A stretch of 64,000 nucleotides of DNA from Mesodorylaimus sp. YZB2_4 (Eukaryota; Nematoda; Enoplea; Dorylaimida; Dorylaimidae). A model generated the notes under the pieces. It was not told the origin of the DNA and searched no databases. It saw only the letters and a list, made by a program, of their open reading frames with translations. The stretch is from positions 310,001 to 374,000 of the forward strand of contig JASANH010001194.1 in NCBI GenBank assembly GCA_030248295.1, given 5' to 3'. Of this stretch, positions 22,101 to 33,006 are shown piece after piece. A program made the position numbers and the translations under genes. The stretch's first letter is position 1. Every line of letters starts with the position of its first letter.

Positions 22101-25100
22101 CGTTTTTCGAAAATTGTATCGTTTACAAAAGACGATGGATTTCGTAACTCAGTCGTCGGAAGAACAGAAACTGTGGTTGATTGCTCTTCGACGGTTATTC
22201 AATGACATTCGAGAGGCGGCCTTGCATTTCAATGAGAAGAAGTGGCTGAGAAAGAATTTTCAAGCAGCTGATGTCAATAATAATGGAAAACTATCGCTTC
22301 GAGAATTGCGAGAATTATTAAGAAACTTCGGCCTCCAGATTTCTGAAAAAGAATGTAAAAGGCAGTTCATCGTATGAACTTTTCATCCTTTTAATATTTT
22401 CAGAATTCAAACAAATTTTTTTGTTGAGTCTAGATTAGCAATTTTCGAAAGGCGGACGACTTGGACCCGGACGAACCCGCTTTGGATTTCGATGAATTCG
22501 TTACGTTTTTTCGTTTATTGACGAGACGACCAGAATTGAAAAGGATTATGAGATGGTAATGTAAATTAGATCTTCACATTTCGCTCCCCTAATTTGTGGT
22601 TTTTAGTTACTCAGAATTGGGAGTCGATTCATGGAATGCGGAAGAACTGAAAAAATTTTTGGAAACGTCACAAGGAGTACCCCAAACTTAATCTTCAGTT
22701 TTTGCTCTCTTTTAATCAAAAACGTGTGGTTATTTTTAGTTTCAAGTCACCTTGGACGAATGCAAGGCTATTATTCAAGAGTTTGAACCAGGCGACGAGT
22801 ATCGACTAGCGGGCAATTTGTCAGTTCATGGTTTGTAGTCTTTTTTATATTTTCACGTCACTGTGCAAAAGTCTTTTTTTAAGGATTTCGTCTTCTGCTT
22901 CTATCGAAATGGGGCGCAATGATGAAAAGCGATCACGCCAAGACCGTTTTTCAAGACATGACTCGTCCGCTTTGCGAGTATTTCATTCATTCTACACACA
23001 ACACGTAAGTGACTGAATTTGCATTCTGGTGGGTCTTGTTATTACGTGTTGAGTCACACCCATTTCAGGTATTTGATTGGTCATCAGTTGCTCGGTGATG
23101 CCACCATCGAAGGCTATATTCGAGCTTTGAAATGTGGGGCGCGTATGCTCGAATGTAAGCAAGTTCTTCTCATTGTTAGTAACGATTCCGATTCGGGATC
23201 CCGATCTTGTCGGGATTTGACCAACTTTTGGTCCCCACGTTTAGGTATTTGGATTCTGCATGAATAGCGAGGCAAAAGCACGTTAGGCTGTAAGGTACTG
23301 CCTGTTCATCATATCAGCCCTTTGCGCGATTTTAGGGTGAGTGGGGGCGTGTATCGAGACTATGTATACCTATTGATCACATTCAGTTTATTTACGAGTA
23401 TAATGATTAATAATCGAATTTAGAAGTTTCGAAAAAAAGCTGCATGATTGGAAAGCATGGATACACTACGAGTATCCATGTGTGCTTCAGTGAGGGAAAT
23501 AGACTAAATAGAAATAGATTGAATGCAAAAAATCTGTGATCCCGAAAGAGTGATATCGACCTACAGGTCACTTATTTCTTGGTTACATATGGTGTCTTTT
23601 TTCTGGACATAGTGGACATATGGGAAGGCGAAGACGAACCGGTGGTCACTCATGGATACACGCTCGTTAATCCCCAATCGTTGGTCGGTGTGGTACGTGC
23701 CATCGATGCGTACGCGTTCAAGACGTCCCCGTAAGTCTAGGATATTTGCTGGAGGTTATGGGCTGAGCAAGTGTGGGCATGGTCCACGTCCTCGGGGGAC
23801 TTTGTGATGCAAATTTTCCCGCCACATTTTTAAATTTGACTTTTGGCGAAGGAACTTTTTCTCGCTTCATTTTCCGTAAAAAAACGCTAGCGATAATTTA
23901 CTTGTGGTCAGGACTAGGAATAAGATAAGCAAGGGGCTGCGCGTTATGCCCATATACAACATCGTTGACTGGGTATCCAAGGTAGTGTAGACCCCCTAAA
24001 AAATTTTTGAAAAAATTTGTAAAGGGGGGACCCTTCTCATTTTTTAGACCCCCTGTCCCGCCCGGCAAGGGTGTGCACCTTTACTGTGATTGACCCCCCC
24101 CCCCCCCTACTATTTTTGACGGACGAAAATTTTTTTACTTCGCGAAGAGCCCCCTAAAAAATGTTGGAAAAATTTTGTAAAGGGGGGACCCTTCTCATGT
24201 TTTAAACCCCCTGTCCCGCCCGGCAAGGGTGTGCAGGTCGCGCAGTCTGTGCCCTCCACCTTTACTGTGTTTGACCACCCTACTTTTTTTCAGAAGAAAA
24301 TTTTTTTACATAGCGAAGACCCCCTTTAAAGTTTTTAAAAAAATTTTGTAAAGGGGGGACCCTTCTCATTTTTTAGACCCCCCTGTCCCGCCCCGCGAGG
24401 TTGTGCAGGTACCTTTGCTATTTTTGACCCCCCCCCCCCCCCCCCCCCCCAAAAAAAAATTTCATGCCCAAAAAGAAAAATTTCATGTTTTTATAGTAAA
24501 AAAGACCCGATGTTTTGCCTTGGAAGGCCCAAACTAACTTCAAATTTTCGCGGGAAAAATTTAAATTTAAAAAATTCAATTTTTACAAGCAACCAAAATG
24601 GGCCGCCAAGTCGCCGACCCCCGACCCAGCCCCGGAAGAAGATCAGACCCCCTTCCCCGCAGACTAAGTCAGCGATGTTGCCCATATATGGTGTTGAGTT
24701 AACAAAGTAGACGGCGATATGTTTCAGGTATCCTTTAATTCTATCGTTGGAAAATCATTGCGGGTTGGAATTTCAAATCAGAGCTGCACGTATATTTACT
24801 GAAATATTTGGCGATAAGATTTATGTCCCGCCATCGTCACAAACAGTCTTGCCTTCGCCTGAACAATTAAAGCATAAGATTTTGCTTAAGGTAAGTCCAC
24901 AGTTTTGTGTTTTTTGGGAAAAAGAGATTGAATTCTTATTTTATATTTTTAGTGCAAAAAACTATCCGAAACAAAAACGGAAAGCGAAGATGAAGATAAA
25001 TTTTTCAACTGCATCAACGATGCCGTTGTTGACGATGCGTGCACACCTGACGCAGCTAAATCGCCTTTTGATAAGATTTTATCCAAGACTCAAATGTCGG

Positions 25101-28100
25101 CTCAAGCACTGACGAAAAACACAGTAAGCATTTGGTTTAAGGTTTGAAAAAGTGATATAAGATTTTAGTTTCAGGAGAAAGTGCCAGTGGCGCAAGAATT
25201 CTCTGACTTGATCGCTTTGAAAGCGGTGAAATTAAAGGATTTAGCCAAGGACACAAACGAGCGTAAGTGTTGAAGTCATGGCTGTCTGTGGGGGGAGGGG
25301 AGAAGTTTGGGCCTGCCTTGGAGTATTATGAGTGTTACTAGGTGCGGAATAGTTTTCGAAATGGAGACCTGGACCCTCAGGGGTGACCCCCAGTTGCGGG
25401 GTGACGAGTCATAATTGATTTGCATGTTTTCTTCGCAGATCCCTGGAACAGTCAAACAAGCATCACTGAAAAGAAAGGACGTGATCTTTGTGAGAAGGAA
25501 TACGAAATGGTCGTTGGTTACTCATCACGGCATCTGATCAAGGTCTATCCGTCAGGAATGCGAACCTCGTCCACTAACTATCATCCATTCCATTACTGGA
25601 TTGCTGGGGTTCAAAATGGTATGCGGTTAGAATTAAATTTTTGGTGGCTCGGGCTGTGCACCATCCCGTATCAGATTATCCTGTAGGCTTGATAGGAAGC
25701 CCCCTGTTAAACTGGCCACTAATTAGGAGCAGGGGTCTTACAAGATGGTTCTTTTAGTCTCAATGAACGCACAAACGGCTGGCGAAGAAATGGATTTGAA
25801 TAACGGTCTGTTTTCGGTCAACGATTCTTGCGGCTACGTTTTGAAACCGAAATGGATGCGAGGTGGTAAGTGAGACCAGATTGTATAGGACTGGGTCCGC
25901 TTTATTGGAGGGAGTGACCGGGAAAGCCTTTGCGCCACTCTAAACACCCATGACAGCCAACCAAGTCTTCCGACCTAGTCCATGGCTCAGACATCACCCT
26001 GACGGGTGACCCTTCCAGCTGCCGGTTCTGTGCAGAGTATCGATTGCCAGTCGAGCCTGCACAAGGTTATTGTGTTAATCATTTAAAGAACTAGCGTGAT
26101 GTTCGACAGGAAGTTTGGGGACATGAGTGTACTGTTTCAGATGTTTCAAAGCTGAGCTACCATGACTTGGCCAACAGGGATGTCCGAATGGTGCTCAAGA
26201 CACAGGTAGGAAATTCTCTCTGCCCTGGGGAAAGGCATGTGCTGACAGCATGGTGTCGTGTAGATAATTTCCGGTCAGTGCTTACCGAAACCAGTTACCC
26301 AATATAGTACAGACAGTGTGATCGATCCCTATGTCACAGTCGAAGTGTTCGGATTCCCATTTGATAGTCAAAAACACAAGACGGAAATTGTGAAATCGAA
26401 CGGTGCGTAGAGTTTTGGCTCGTGTGTTTGGGCGAAGCCTCGTGGATGATGTCATTTACTTTAGGTTATCTTATCGTTATTCACTGTTATTGCACTTTTT
26501 AGGGTTCAATCCAGTCTGGAATAGCGACTATTTTGTGCTGAATTTGAAAGTCCCCGAAGTGGCGTTTTTGCGGTTCTGTGTCAAGGACTACGATCTGTTG
26601 TCGGCAGATGACTTCGTTGGGCAATATACAATACCGGTCATGAGTATCACGCAAGGTACGGGGTGGGGGGAGGGTAGTGTTGATGCTGGTATGGGTCAAG
26701 TCTGAAACCGAAGGTGCCGCACGTGTAGCGAAAATTCCCAAAGCGTGTACAGTATGCTACAGTGCGATAATTATTCCTTCTAGTGACAATTCCTAGGTCC
26801 GACGTTCGATTCCAAGACCCTACCCATTTTTTGGGTTTGGTTGGGTCAGGTTTTTGGGCAGATTGGTTTAGGGTTGTGGAGGTTGACGTTTTTTTAAACC
26901 CAAGTCAAAAACCTTTCCCACGTGGAGGGTGGGGGGAGGAGTCAGCAGGAGCGCATGGCAGCATCCGAAACTGGGGGGGGGGGGGGGAGGGTGTAGCTCC
27001 GGTGACCCCCTCTAGGCTTGGAAAATTGTCAATTTTGTAATGTTAAAATTTTGAAAAAAGAGTCTGACATAACTCTAGACGAGCCAAAAATTAGTGACTC
27101 CCCCGTGGAAAAGCCAAGGAAATCCTGATCCCCCTCCCAGATGAGCCAAAAGTTAGTAGTTAGCCAAAAGATATCCTGACCCCGACGCGGCCCTGTACAA
27201 GTCACATTCTCGAAGTCAAGAAACATCTGCGAACAGAAAATGAGAGTCAGCTCTATGATAGTCAAATATTTGAATTTGCCGCACGCACTGATACTCAGGT
27301 GCGAGAACCTTATGACAGTCGGGAGGGAAGCTTGGCTGTGCGCAATGAGAGGCTTGCGCGAAAATGAGGCTCTCATTGCATATCGCAGCTCGCAGTTCTA
27401 GTGCGACGCGGCGCGGCGTGCTGATATTCACTATTTGAGGAGCTTTAACGACAAAGACTATACAGTTGTCACACAGGACCAAAATTCAAATTCAGCGCCA
27501 GACTTCAAACTTGCGGCGCTGCTATAAAAAGGGGACGCCAAGACATACCCCTCCTCCTCCTCTATCTAATGATAATGAATATTGCTGCCCCAAACCGTGT
27601 GCACACGCAATTGCATACAGCACAATCGCAAGGCTCAGGCTGAGCAAAGTTCGTTCGAGTTTGGAAAACCTGAAAAAGTCGGGGAAAATAGGAATCTTCC
27701 AGCCAAAATCAGGAAAAGCTGAAAGATTGCATTTTGAGGTTGCAAACTAAGAAATTGAAGAAAAATTAATTTTTTACCCGAGGTACCTGGACAAATTATT
27801 TTCGGTGCCATGAGTGAGCCTTATTCATGTAAAAAGTTTAAACCGCGGTGTATACAAAAACTTGTTTTTTCCATTCTGGACCCGCCCTGGCTGGAGACCA
27901 GGTTTCGGATGCTGGCTCATGGTCTGTAAGCCCAGCGTTTGGGAACCAAGACATATGCGTGTATGGTTTCAAGCGGAGAGATCACAGTGGGACAGAAACA
28001 TGCGCACAATCCAGTTTATACCATTTGCCGTGATCAAAGGGTCGCCCAAGTGCCATGCCCCCTATCTGGCTGACTCGACATGCTAGTCCCCCTGTAACGG

Positions 28101-30141
28101 AAATTCACTGACCTGACAGATTATCTGTCAGCAGATGATATCGAGCTGTGGCCAGGCCTGATGTCTTGTCAGTTCGCAGGCTCTAAAAAATTTGCAGGAT
28201 CACTCATTTTTCACATAAATACATACTTATGTTCCCTATGATGTCCCTCGCATACGAATAGAGCAAACATTCTATGCTAAGCTACGAATTCCATCTGGTC
28301 CAGGTTTCACCAAATTGCGAGTCCACAAGTGTCGAGCTTGATCAAAATGCCATTGAAATTTTCGAGTGCTACAGGAACTATTAGCGATCTAGGCATATGA
28401 AGTTCTCAGAAAAAGCGGCCATAGACTTGTAAGTTGTGAAACAGCTTTACGAGGCTTCTGCTAAACGAGGCTCCTAGGACCTTATCGGTTCTGGGCCCGC
28501 TCTTATCCGTTCAGCCATATTTTCATGCAACTTCTGTCTTTCCATCATTTGGCAGGTCAATAGTGACCAGCATCTCATCGTCCCGAGAAAGAGATCTGTA
28601 GGCTTTGTAATGCCTTGGTTAATCCATGGGCTGAAGTGTTGCTATTTTAAACTGGCAGCTCACTGCTCGAAACGGGCAGGAATGGGCGTCGAGATATGAG
28701 CAGGATACTTCTCGGTTCACGATCTGTTTCCAAAGAAGTCTAAAAAGTGAGTTCGAAAATGTGGAACGATCAGACCATGTTGGCTGCTAGGTTGATTGGT
28801 TCTGGGATCTCTTGAGATCTGCAGGATAAAAGGTGCGAGTAAGGTTAGTTTTCCAGGTACGACTCACGCAGCTGAGAGTTTGTGCGCTCTGAAATCCTTG
28901 GCTCGCCGTATTATAGAACTAGGGCTGACCAGAGGATGGCTCAAGCCACAGGAACCAACCCACGCGCAGTCCATGGACACTTCTTGATATGTTATACTAT
29001 CCTACATCAAGAGGGCCGTATAGAGGAGCCGCCGCACGTGTCGTCAAAGGGGTTCACCTGATTGTGAGCCCAAAATGCTCACAGAGCAAGTTCAGACCAG
29101 GAACTCAAGACCTATTCCTCTCTCGCTCTCGTGCCAGCCTTGACTTAGGAGAGAGGGACTGGTTCCCTGATTTAGTGCGCCAATAGGCCAGAGAGCACTG
29201 TACATGCGGAGTCCATTACAGCTCCCTCAGTGTGTTCCCATCTCCAGAGAGACCAGGGGAGACTTTCGCGTACAGCCACCATGCTAACCCGCTTATCCCG
29301 AGATCGTTTACAGTAGTCAAAGATCGCAGCATGTTCACATAGTGTTGCACCAGGGTCCCGACCCCGCCCCTAAAAAAATGCATCAGGGGCGGGAAAAACA
29401 TCAGGAGCAGATTTTACTTTCCCACGTTCAGATCAACAAACCCGCTAAACATAGTATTACCTTAGTATCAGCATTTTGCTCAATGTCCTGAGATAGTTAG
29501 GTACTTATAACAAAAATAATTGGTCCTCCCTCTTTCTCTTCTCGTTTCTCCTAACCCACAATAGAAGTACGGTATGTGAAGGTGTCTGGTAAAAAAAACT
29601 TAGGGTAGACTTCATGAGGTTTCTAAAACATGTCTGTCAAGACATGAACAGATAGGCAGACTTTGACACTCGGAAGGCATTTTTTATCCCCCAACCCAGT
29701 CGGAGTCATCTACAAAACGCCATGCTCTCAAGAATAGTTATGCGTCATTTTTTCTGATACGGCTTACACTTGGCGAGAATGGTTTTTGAGTATTGATTAT
29801 TTTTTAAATATGTGGGGGGTTGTCGGGTTGGGGTTGGGGTCGACTTTTTTCGGGTTGGAATTAGTCGAACATTGAACCTATTGTCGGACGTGGGATAATT
29901 GATTTGTTTTTCGGAACCCATGATATTCACCGTGGAGGTCAGAAAAAGTCCACCATGAAACCCCATGGGTCAGGGGCCATTTGACCTGACGAAGACACCA
30001 GAACTTTCTGCTGTTGCAGGTTACAGCAACATGCCACTGCTGACGGGAACTGATCACACCAGCGATCCGTCGGCCGCCCTGTTCGTGCACGTTGAAATAC
30101 AATCGTTGATTGGAGAAAATGAATTGTGCAGCACTAATTGA
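19110..30141 (+). CDS. Phospholipase C, delta type, copy 2 (complete)
   Basis: PIP2-specific phospholipase. Exons: 19110-19368, 21928-22022, 22081-22364, 22439-22555, 22607-22676, 22740-22830, 22884-23004, 23069-23154, 23613-23730, 24728-24890, 24953-25123, 25175-25262, 25439-25618, 25758-25865, 26141-26205, 26264-26402, 26503-26655, 30020-30141; all phases agree, 809 aa. PH domain first ([22 protein letters not shown]), then EF hands ([12 protein letters not shown] is a canonical loop; the second, [14 protein letters not shown], is not), X domain with both catalytic histidines, acidic linker, Y domain and C2 with calcium aspartates. PH-EF-X-Y-C2 without extra domains marks the delta class. 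In both copies lysine replaces the usual arginine two residues before YP of the Y domain. Introns 1 (2.6 kb) and 17 (3.4 kb) hold repeats. The donor at 22365 (GTTCAT) is weak but required by phase. Confidence 0.93.
20474..20988. mobile_element. Foldback element with 224-bp inverted arms
   Basis: Arms 20474-20697 and 20765-20988 are equal in length and differ at only a few positions, around a 67-bp spacer. A 9-bp direct repeat GGCAGACAT flanks it (20464-20472 and 20989-20997), with one extra base on the left. Long inverted repeats with 9-bp duplications suggest a Mutator-like or foldback element. It lies in PLC copy 2 intron 1 and has no coding frame. Confidence 0.88.
23990..24480. repeat. Tandem repeat, three ~155-170 bp units
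   Basis: Each unit runs CCCCCTAAAAAATTTTT, GTAAAGGGGGGACCCTTCTCA, CCCCCTGTCCCGCCC, then a TTTGACC and poly-C stretch. Units start near 23994, 24150 and 24320; the third grades into a ~23-base C run. It lies in PLC copy 2 intron 23731-24727. Confidence 0.85.
26656..30019. other. Long last intron of PLC copy 2
   Basis: 3.4 kb; the matching intron of copy 1 is 1.1 kb (3781-4874). It contains a poly-G run near 26974 and repeat R1 copy c. No nested gene was recognised. Confidence 0.7.
28900..29195 (-). repeat. Dispersed repeat family R1, copy c
   Basis: Matches the reverse complement of 62020-62290 (CGTCAAAGGGGTTC, TGCTCACAGAGCAAGTTCAG, GGAACTCAAGACC). It is more diverged than copies b and d. 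Confidence 0.75.
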
Positions 30142-30444
30142 GAGTTCGTCCATTGTCGGGTGTCTGCGGTTTCGATAGGACTCTCCTGTACTGATTTATC
30201 TCTCTCGCTAATAGCGACAGTATGCAAATGGTGAAGGACAATAGACTCCTGCTCATGTGCCGTGGGTGATCTTAGTTTCGGATTGTAGTTCTTTTTTATT
30301 TTCTATTTCGTATATTTTTGAATATTTGTCAATTTTGACTCGTGGCAGGGCTGCATGAGATATTTGCGCACTTTATGTCTTCTATGGAAGATGAGTTAAT
30401 GGAGCGAAAATACTTACCGCTGAAACGTGTTTTTGCTTTTAAAA

Positions 30445-30520
30445 ATGGCGTGGGATAATTTGGTGGATGACTACTTACGAAGTGAGCAGAGAGTGCAAAA
30501 CGAAAGAGCAACTTCGAATA
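30445..30520 (+). other. Start of a small frame cut by the TA-flanked element
   Basis: An ATG opens MAWDNLVDDYLRSEQRVQNE and runs directly into the element. The frame on the other side of the element continues for a few codons only before a stop. It may be a truncated gene start or chance; no family is recognised. Confidence 0.25.
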
Positions 30521-30968
30521 CTGTAAACCTATTTAAGTTCGCGGGCGATTTATTTTCGCGGAAGGGCTGGACCGCGAAATTTAGTAGCCGCAAACCTTAT
30601 GTAGAAAACATAGGAAACAATTTTCGTGAAATATGGCAGCTAAAAGAAAACCACCAAAGCCAAAATTTTCTTCAGTTCTTTCCTCCCTCGTCTCCAAGAT
30701 TTTCTCTCTTTACTGTCATCTTTGTTTTCTCAGTCTTATGCTGAAAGAAAATTTTGTCTGTGTTAGACTGATTCAGGGAAGTCTCACAGCGCTGCAGCCA
30801 CACAATATTTCATTCGTGCCATTTCTTCACTCCAGTGAGCTGCACAGTAAACGCCACTGTTGTCAGCCTCTGAACTGTCGTCTCCTCGAACGATGACTGA
30901 GCCAATATCTGTTGCCTCCTCTGGCAAGAATGATGCGATGGATCAGAGTGTACCTAGCGTGCTTACGC

Positions 30969-31797
30969 CCAGGGTCGACCGTACCGGCTTTTTTGACCGT
31001 ACCCGTGCCGAGGGCCTGGTACGACCGTACCGTACCGTACCAGACGTGCCGTACCGTACCGTACCGTACTCAAAATTTTAACTGCATATGAATAAGAAAC
31101 TTTCTTAGCTGGTTATGCTTTGATTTCAAAAGCGGATGGTTCAGCAAAAGTACTTCATTAGCTTGTTTGAATCTGGCGTCACACATCCGTATTAGACTAA
31201 TTTGAACGTATTGAATCTAACTGCTGGCAGATTACATTTCACAAAAGGAAGCATTCGGGTATTTTCTGGCATAGGACTTCCATGGTTACCCCCGCATACA
31301 TTCTTAGCCACCAAAACTGCGGTTTCTCAGCTTTCCAGCTCCTGATTTCCAGCGCTGGAAATCAGAGTGAGATGAGGGGCCGCCTCTCGAGATCTTTGTC
31401 TTACAGACCTTGCAAATTGCGTGTAATTCGTCGTTGTCGTCGATGTAGAAATAATCGTAAACTTTAGAAAGTTTAGAAGACATTTGCTGATAAGACCTAA
31501 CTGGCTGTCCCAACAGACCAGCTACGATATTCAATTCACACCAGCAAGTCCTGCAGCTACGGTACAGTGCAACAATCTTCTTGATTTCACACTTTCTCGA
31601 ATACCTACTCAAAAACAGCTGTTTTGAAGTAAGTTGCATGCACCTGCGAATCACTGAAGCGCGGAAAATTTAAAAATGACATAACCCTGGAGGTACGGCC
31701 GTACCGGCCTGTTTTCGCTGCCGTACCCGCACCGTACCGTACCACCCCCCGGTACGGCGGTACGGTACGGCCGGTACGGTGGTACGGTCGACCCTGG
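30969..31797 (-). mobile_element. hAT-type DNA element, non-autonomous, copy B (829 bp)
   Basis: Same termini as copy A and a perfect 8-bp duplication GCTTACGC (30961-30968 and 31798-31805). It is in the opposite orientation. The internal BED-finger frame lies at 31304-31654 on the minus strand with the same truncation. The two copies differ by few substitutions and by ~36 bp in length, mainly in the GTACG repeats. Confidence 0.93.
31304..31654 (-). pseudogene. BED zinc-finger fragment, hAT copy B
   Basis: Nearly the same protein as at 17704-18036, including SKVYDYFYIDDNDE and CKVCKTKISRGG, with the same early stop. The identical end point shows both copies derive from one internally deleted parent. 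Confidence 0.8.
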
Positions 31798-32076
31798 GCT
31801 TACGCCTATATATATATGCAGATATGCGGTTTTGAAACGCTCAACCGTGAATCGATTCGTGACGGCGGCTTGATTTTGTTTCAAGGCCCGGCAACTTGAT
31901 CAGCTTACCAATTAGTAAATTCTTCACGCAAACCGTTTTTTAAGGCGCAATTGATACTTTCCAAAATTGAAGTAAGCCCTAATCTTATAACACCGCGAAA
32001 TTAAATCTACGCGAAAATGCCTGAGAGGCCGAAACCGCGAAATATAATCGCCGCGAAATTAAATAGGTTTACAGTA

Positions 32077-33006
32077 CGTATTTCCCGCTTTACAGTAAAT
32101 AGTTGTCAGGTTTTCCTGGCTGTCTGCTAAAATGCGGGAGTGGCTTGCTTTACAATCCCCCGGCAAGGGGCATCACATCGAATATTTTTGATGGTCGGTA
32201 GTACCTATTTTATTTATTTCTGGGAAACTGTTATCATTGCTTTTCGAGTAACGCTAACCGTAGTGCCTTTATTTTCCTGCATTTTGTCATGAATAAGGTA
32301 AGTACAGTAGAACCGTTGATGGTTTCGCGCTCGCTTTCGCCAAGTTTTTAATTCTGAGTTCTGTGTGAGTGGCTGGCATTGATAGTCTGCTAAAATATGA
32401 ATATGATTTTGGACAGAGTCGGGCGATGATAAGGATTTGGAGCCGCCGAGGTGTTTCCAAGCGATTTTCTTAGCGTTTCACGCAATTACCGTTTACAGCA
32501 GTTTGGTGGTGCGTGAGAGTAGGGGGCCTTCCATCCTATCGTAAGATCATAATAATCGAAAGGCCTCTTCGCCCCGTTTTGGCGGGACTATAAAGCCAGG
32601 GAAGGCTTTCTAGGGCACTTTTTCGCGTGCTACCGTACCCTCCTTTTTCACATCTGTCTTCGTGCGCGTCTTTGGTTCCCCTGATCCCCGTGCGTGATGG
32701 TATTTTGACTAGGAACTACTCGACGGCTGTGAATCGTCATTCGACCAGGGCGGGCCAGTTGTTTTGTATGCTACGCTCTGAAGAAACGAGAGAAGTTTAG
32801 ACGGTCCTCGTGTATCATACAGTACCATGTTGTGTCTGAAAAAAAATGGTAAAAATCTAGTTGGGGCCACGTGACGACCGATAGCTTTGCTTGCACACGT
32901 TTAATGATGACTGTATTTCCCGAATAAAACGGTGCAGTTCACATGTGGTCTTGCAATAATTTTTCATGTCTCACTTTTTCAGGTTACTTTTTACTTGGCT
33001 GGTAGG
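32077..33006. promoter_or_regulatory. Upstream region of the F-box gene
   Basis: No other gene recognised. An acceptor TTTTTCAG ends at 32982, 24 bases before the F-box ATG, consistent with trans-splicing or a 5' UTR intron. Confidence 0.45.

Larger units (their letters stand above)
30521..32074. mobile_element. TA-flanked inverted-repeat element carrying hAT copy B
   Basis: The left end (CTGTAAACCTATTTAA-TTCGCGG) and right end are inverted repeats of one another over at least 45 bp, rich in CGCGAAATT blocks. TA lies directly outside each end (30519-30520 and 32075-32076), as left by Tc1/mariner-type insertion. Apart from the nested hAT copy there is no transposase. Two separate small elements in opposite orientation cannot be ruled out. 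Confidence 0.65.

Noticed and set aside
26790..26830. B-box-like GTTCGATTCC in PLC copy 2 last intron
   Set aside because: No tRNA-like head or A box at the right distance.
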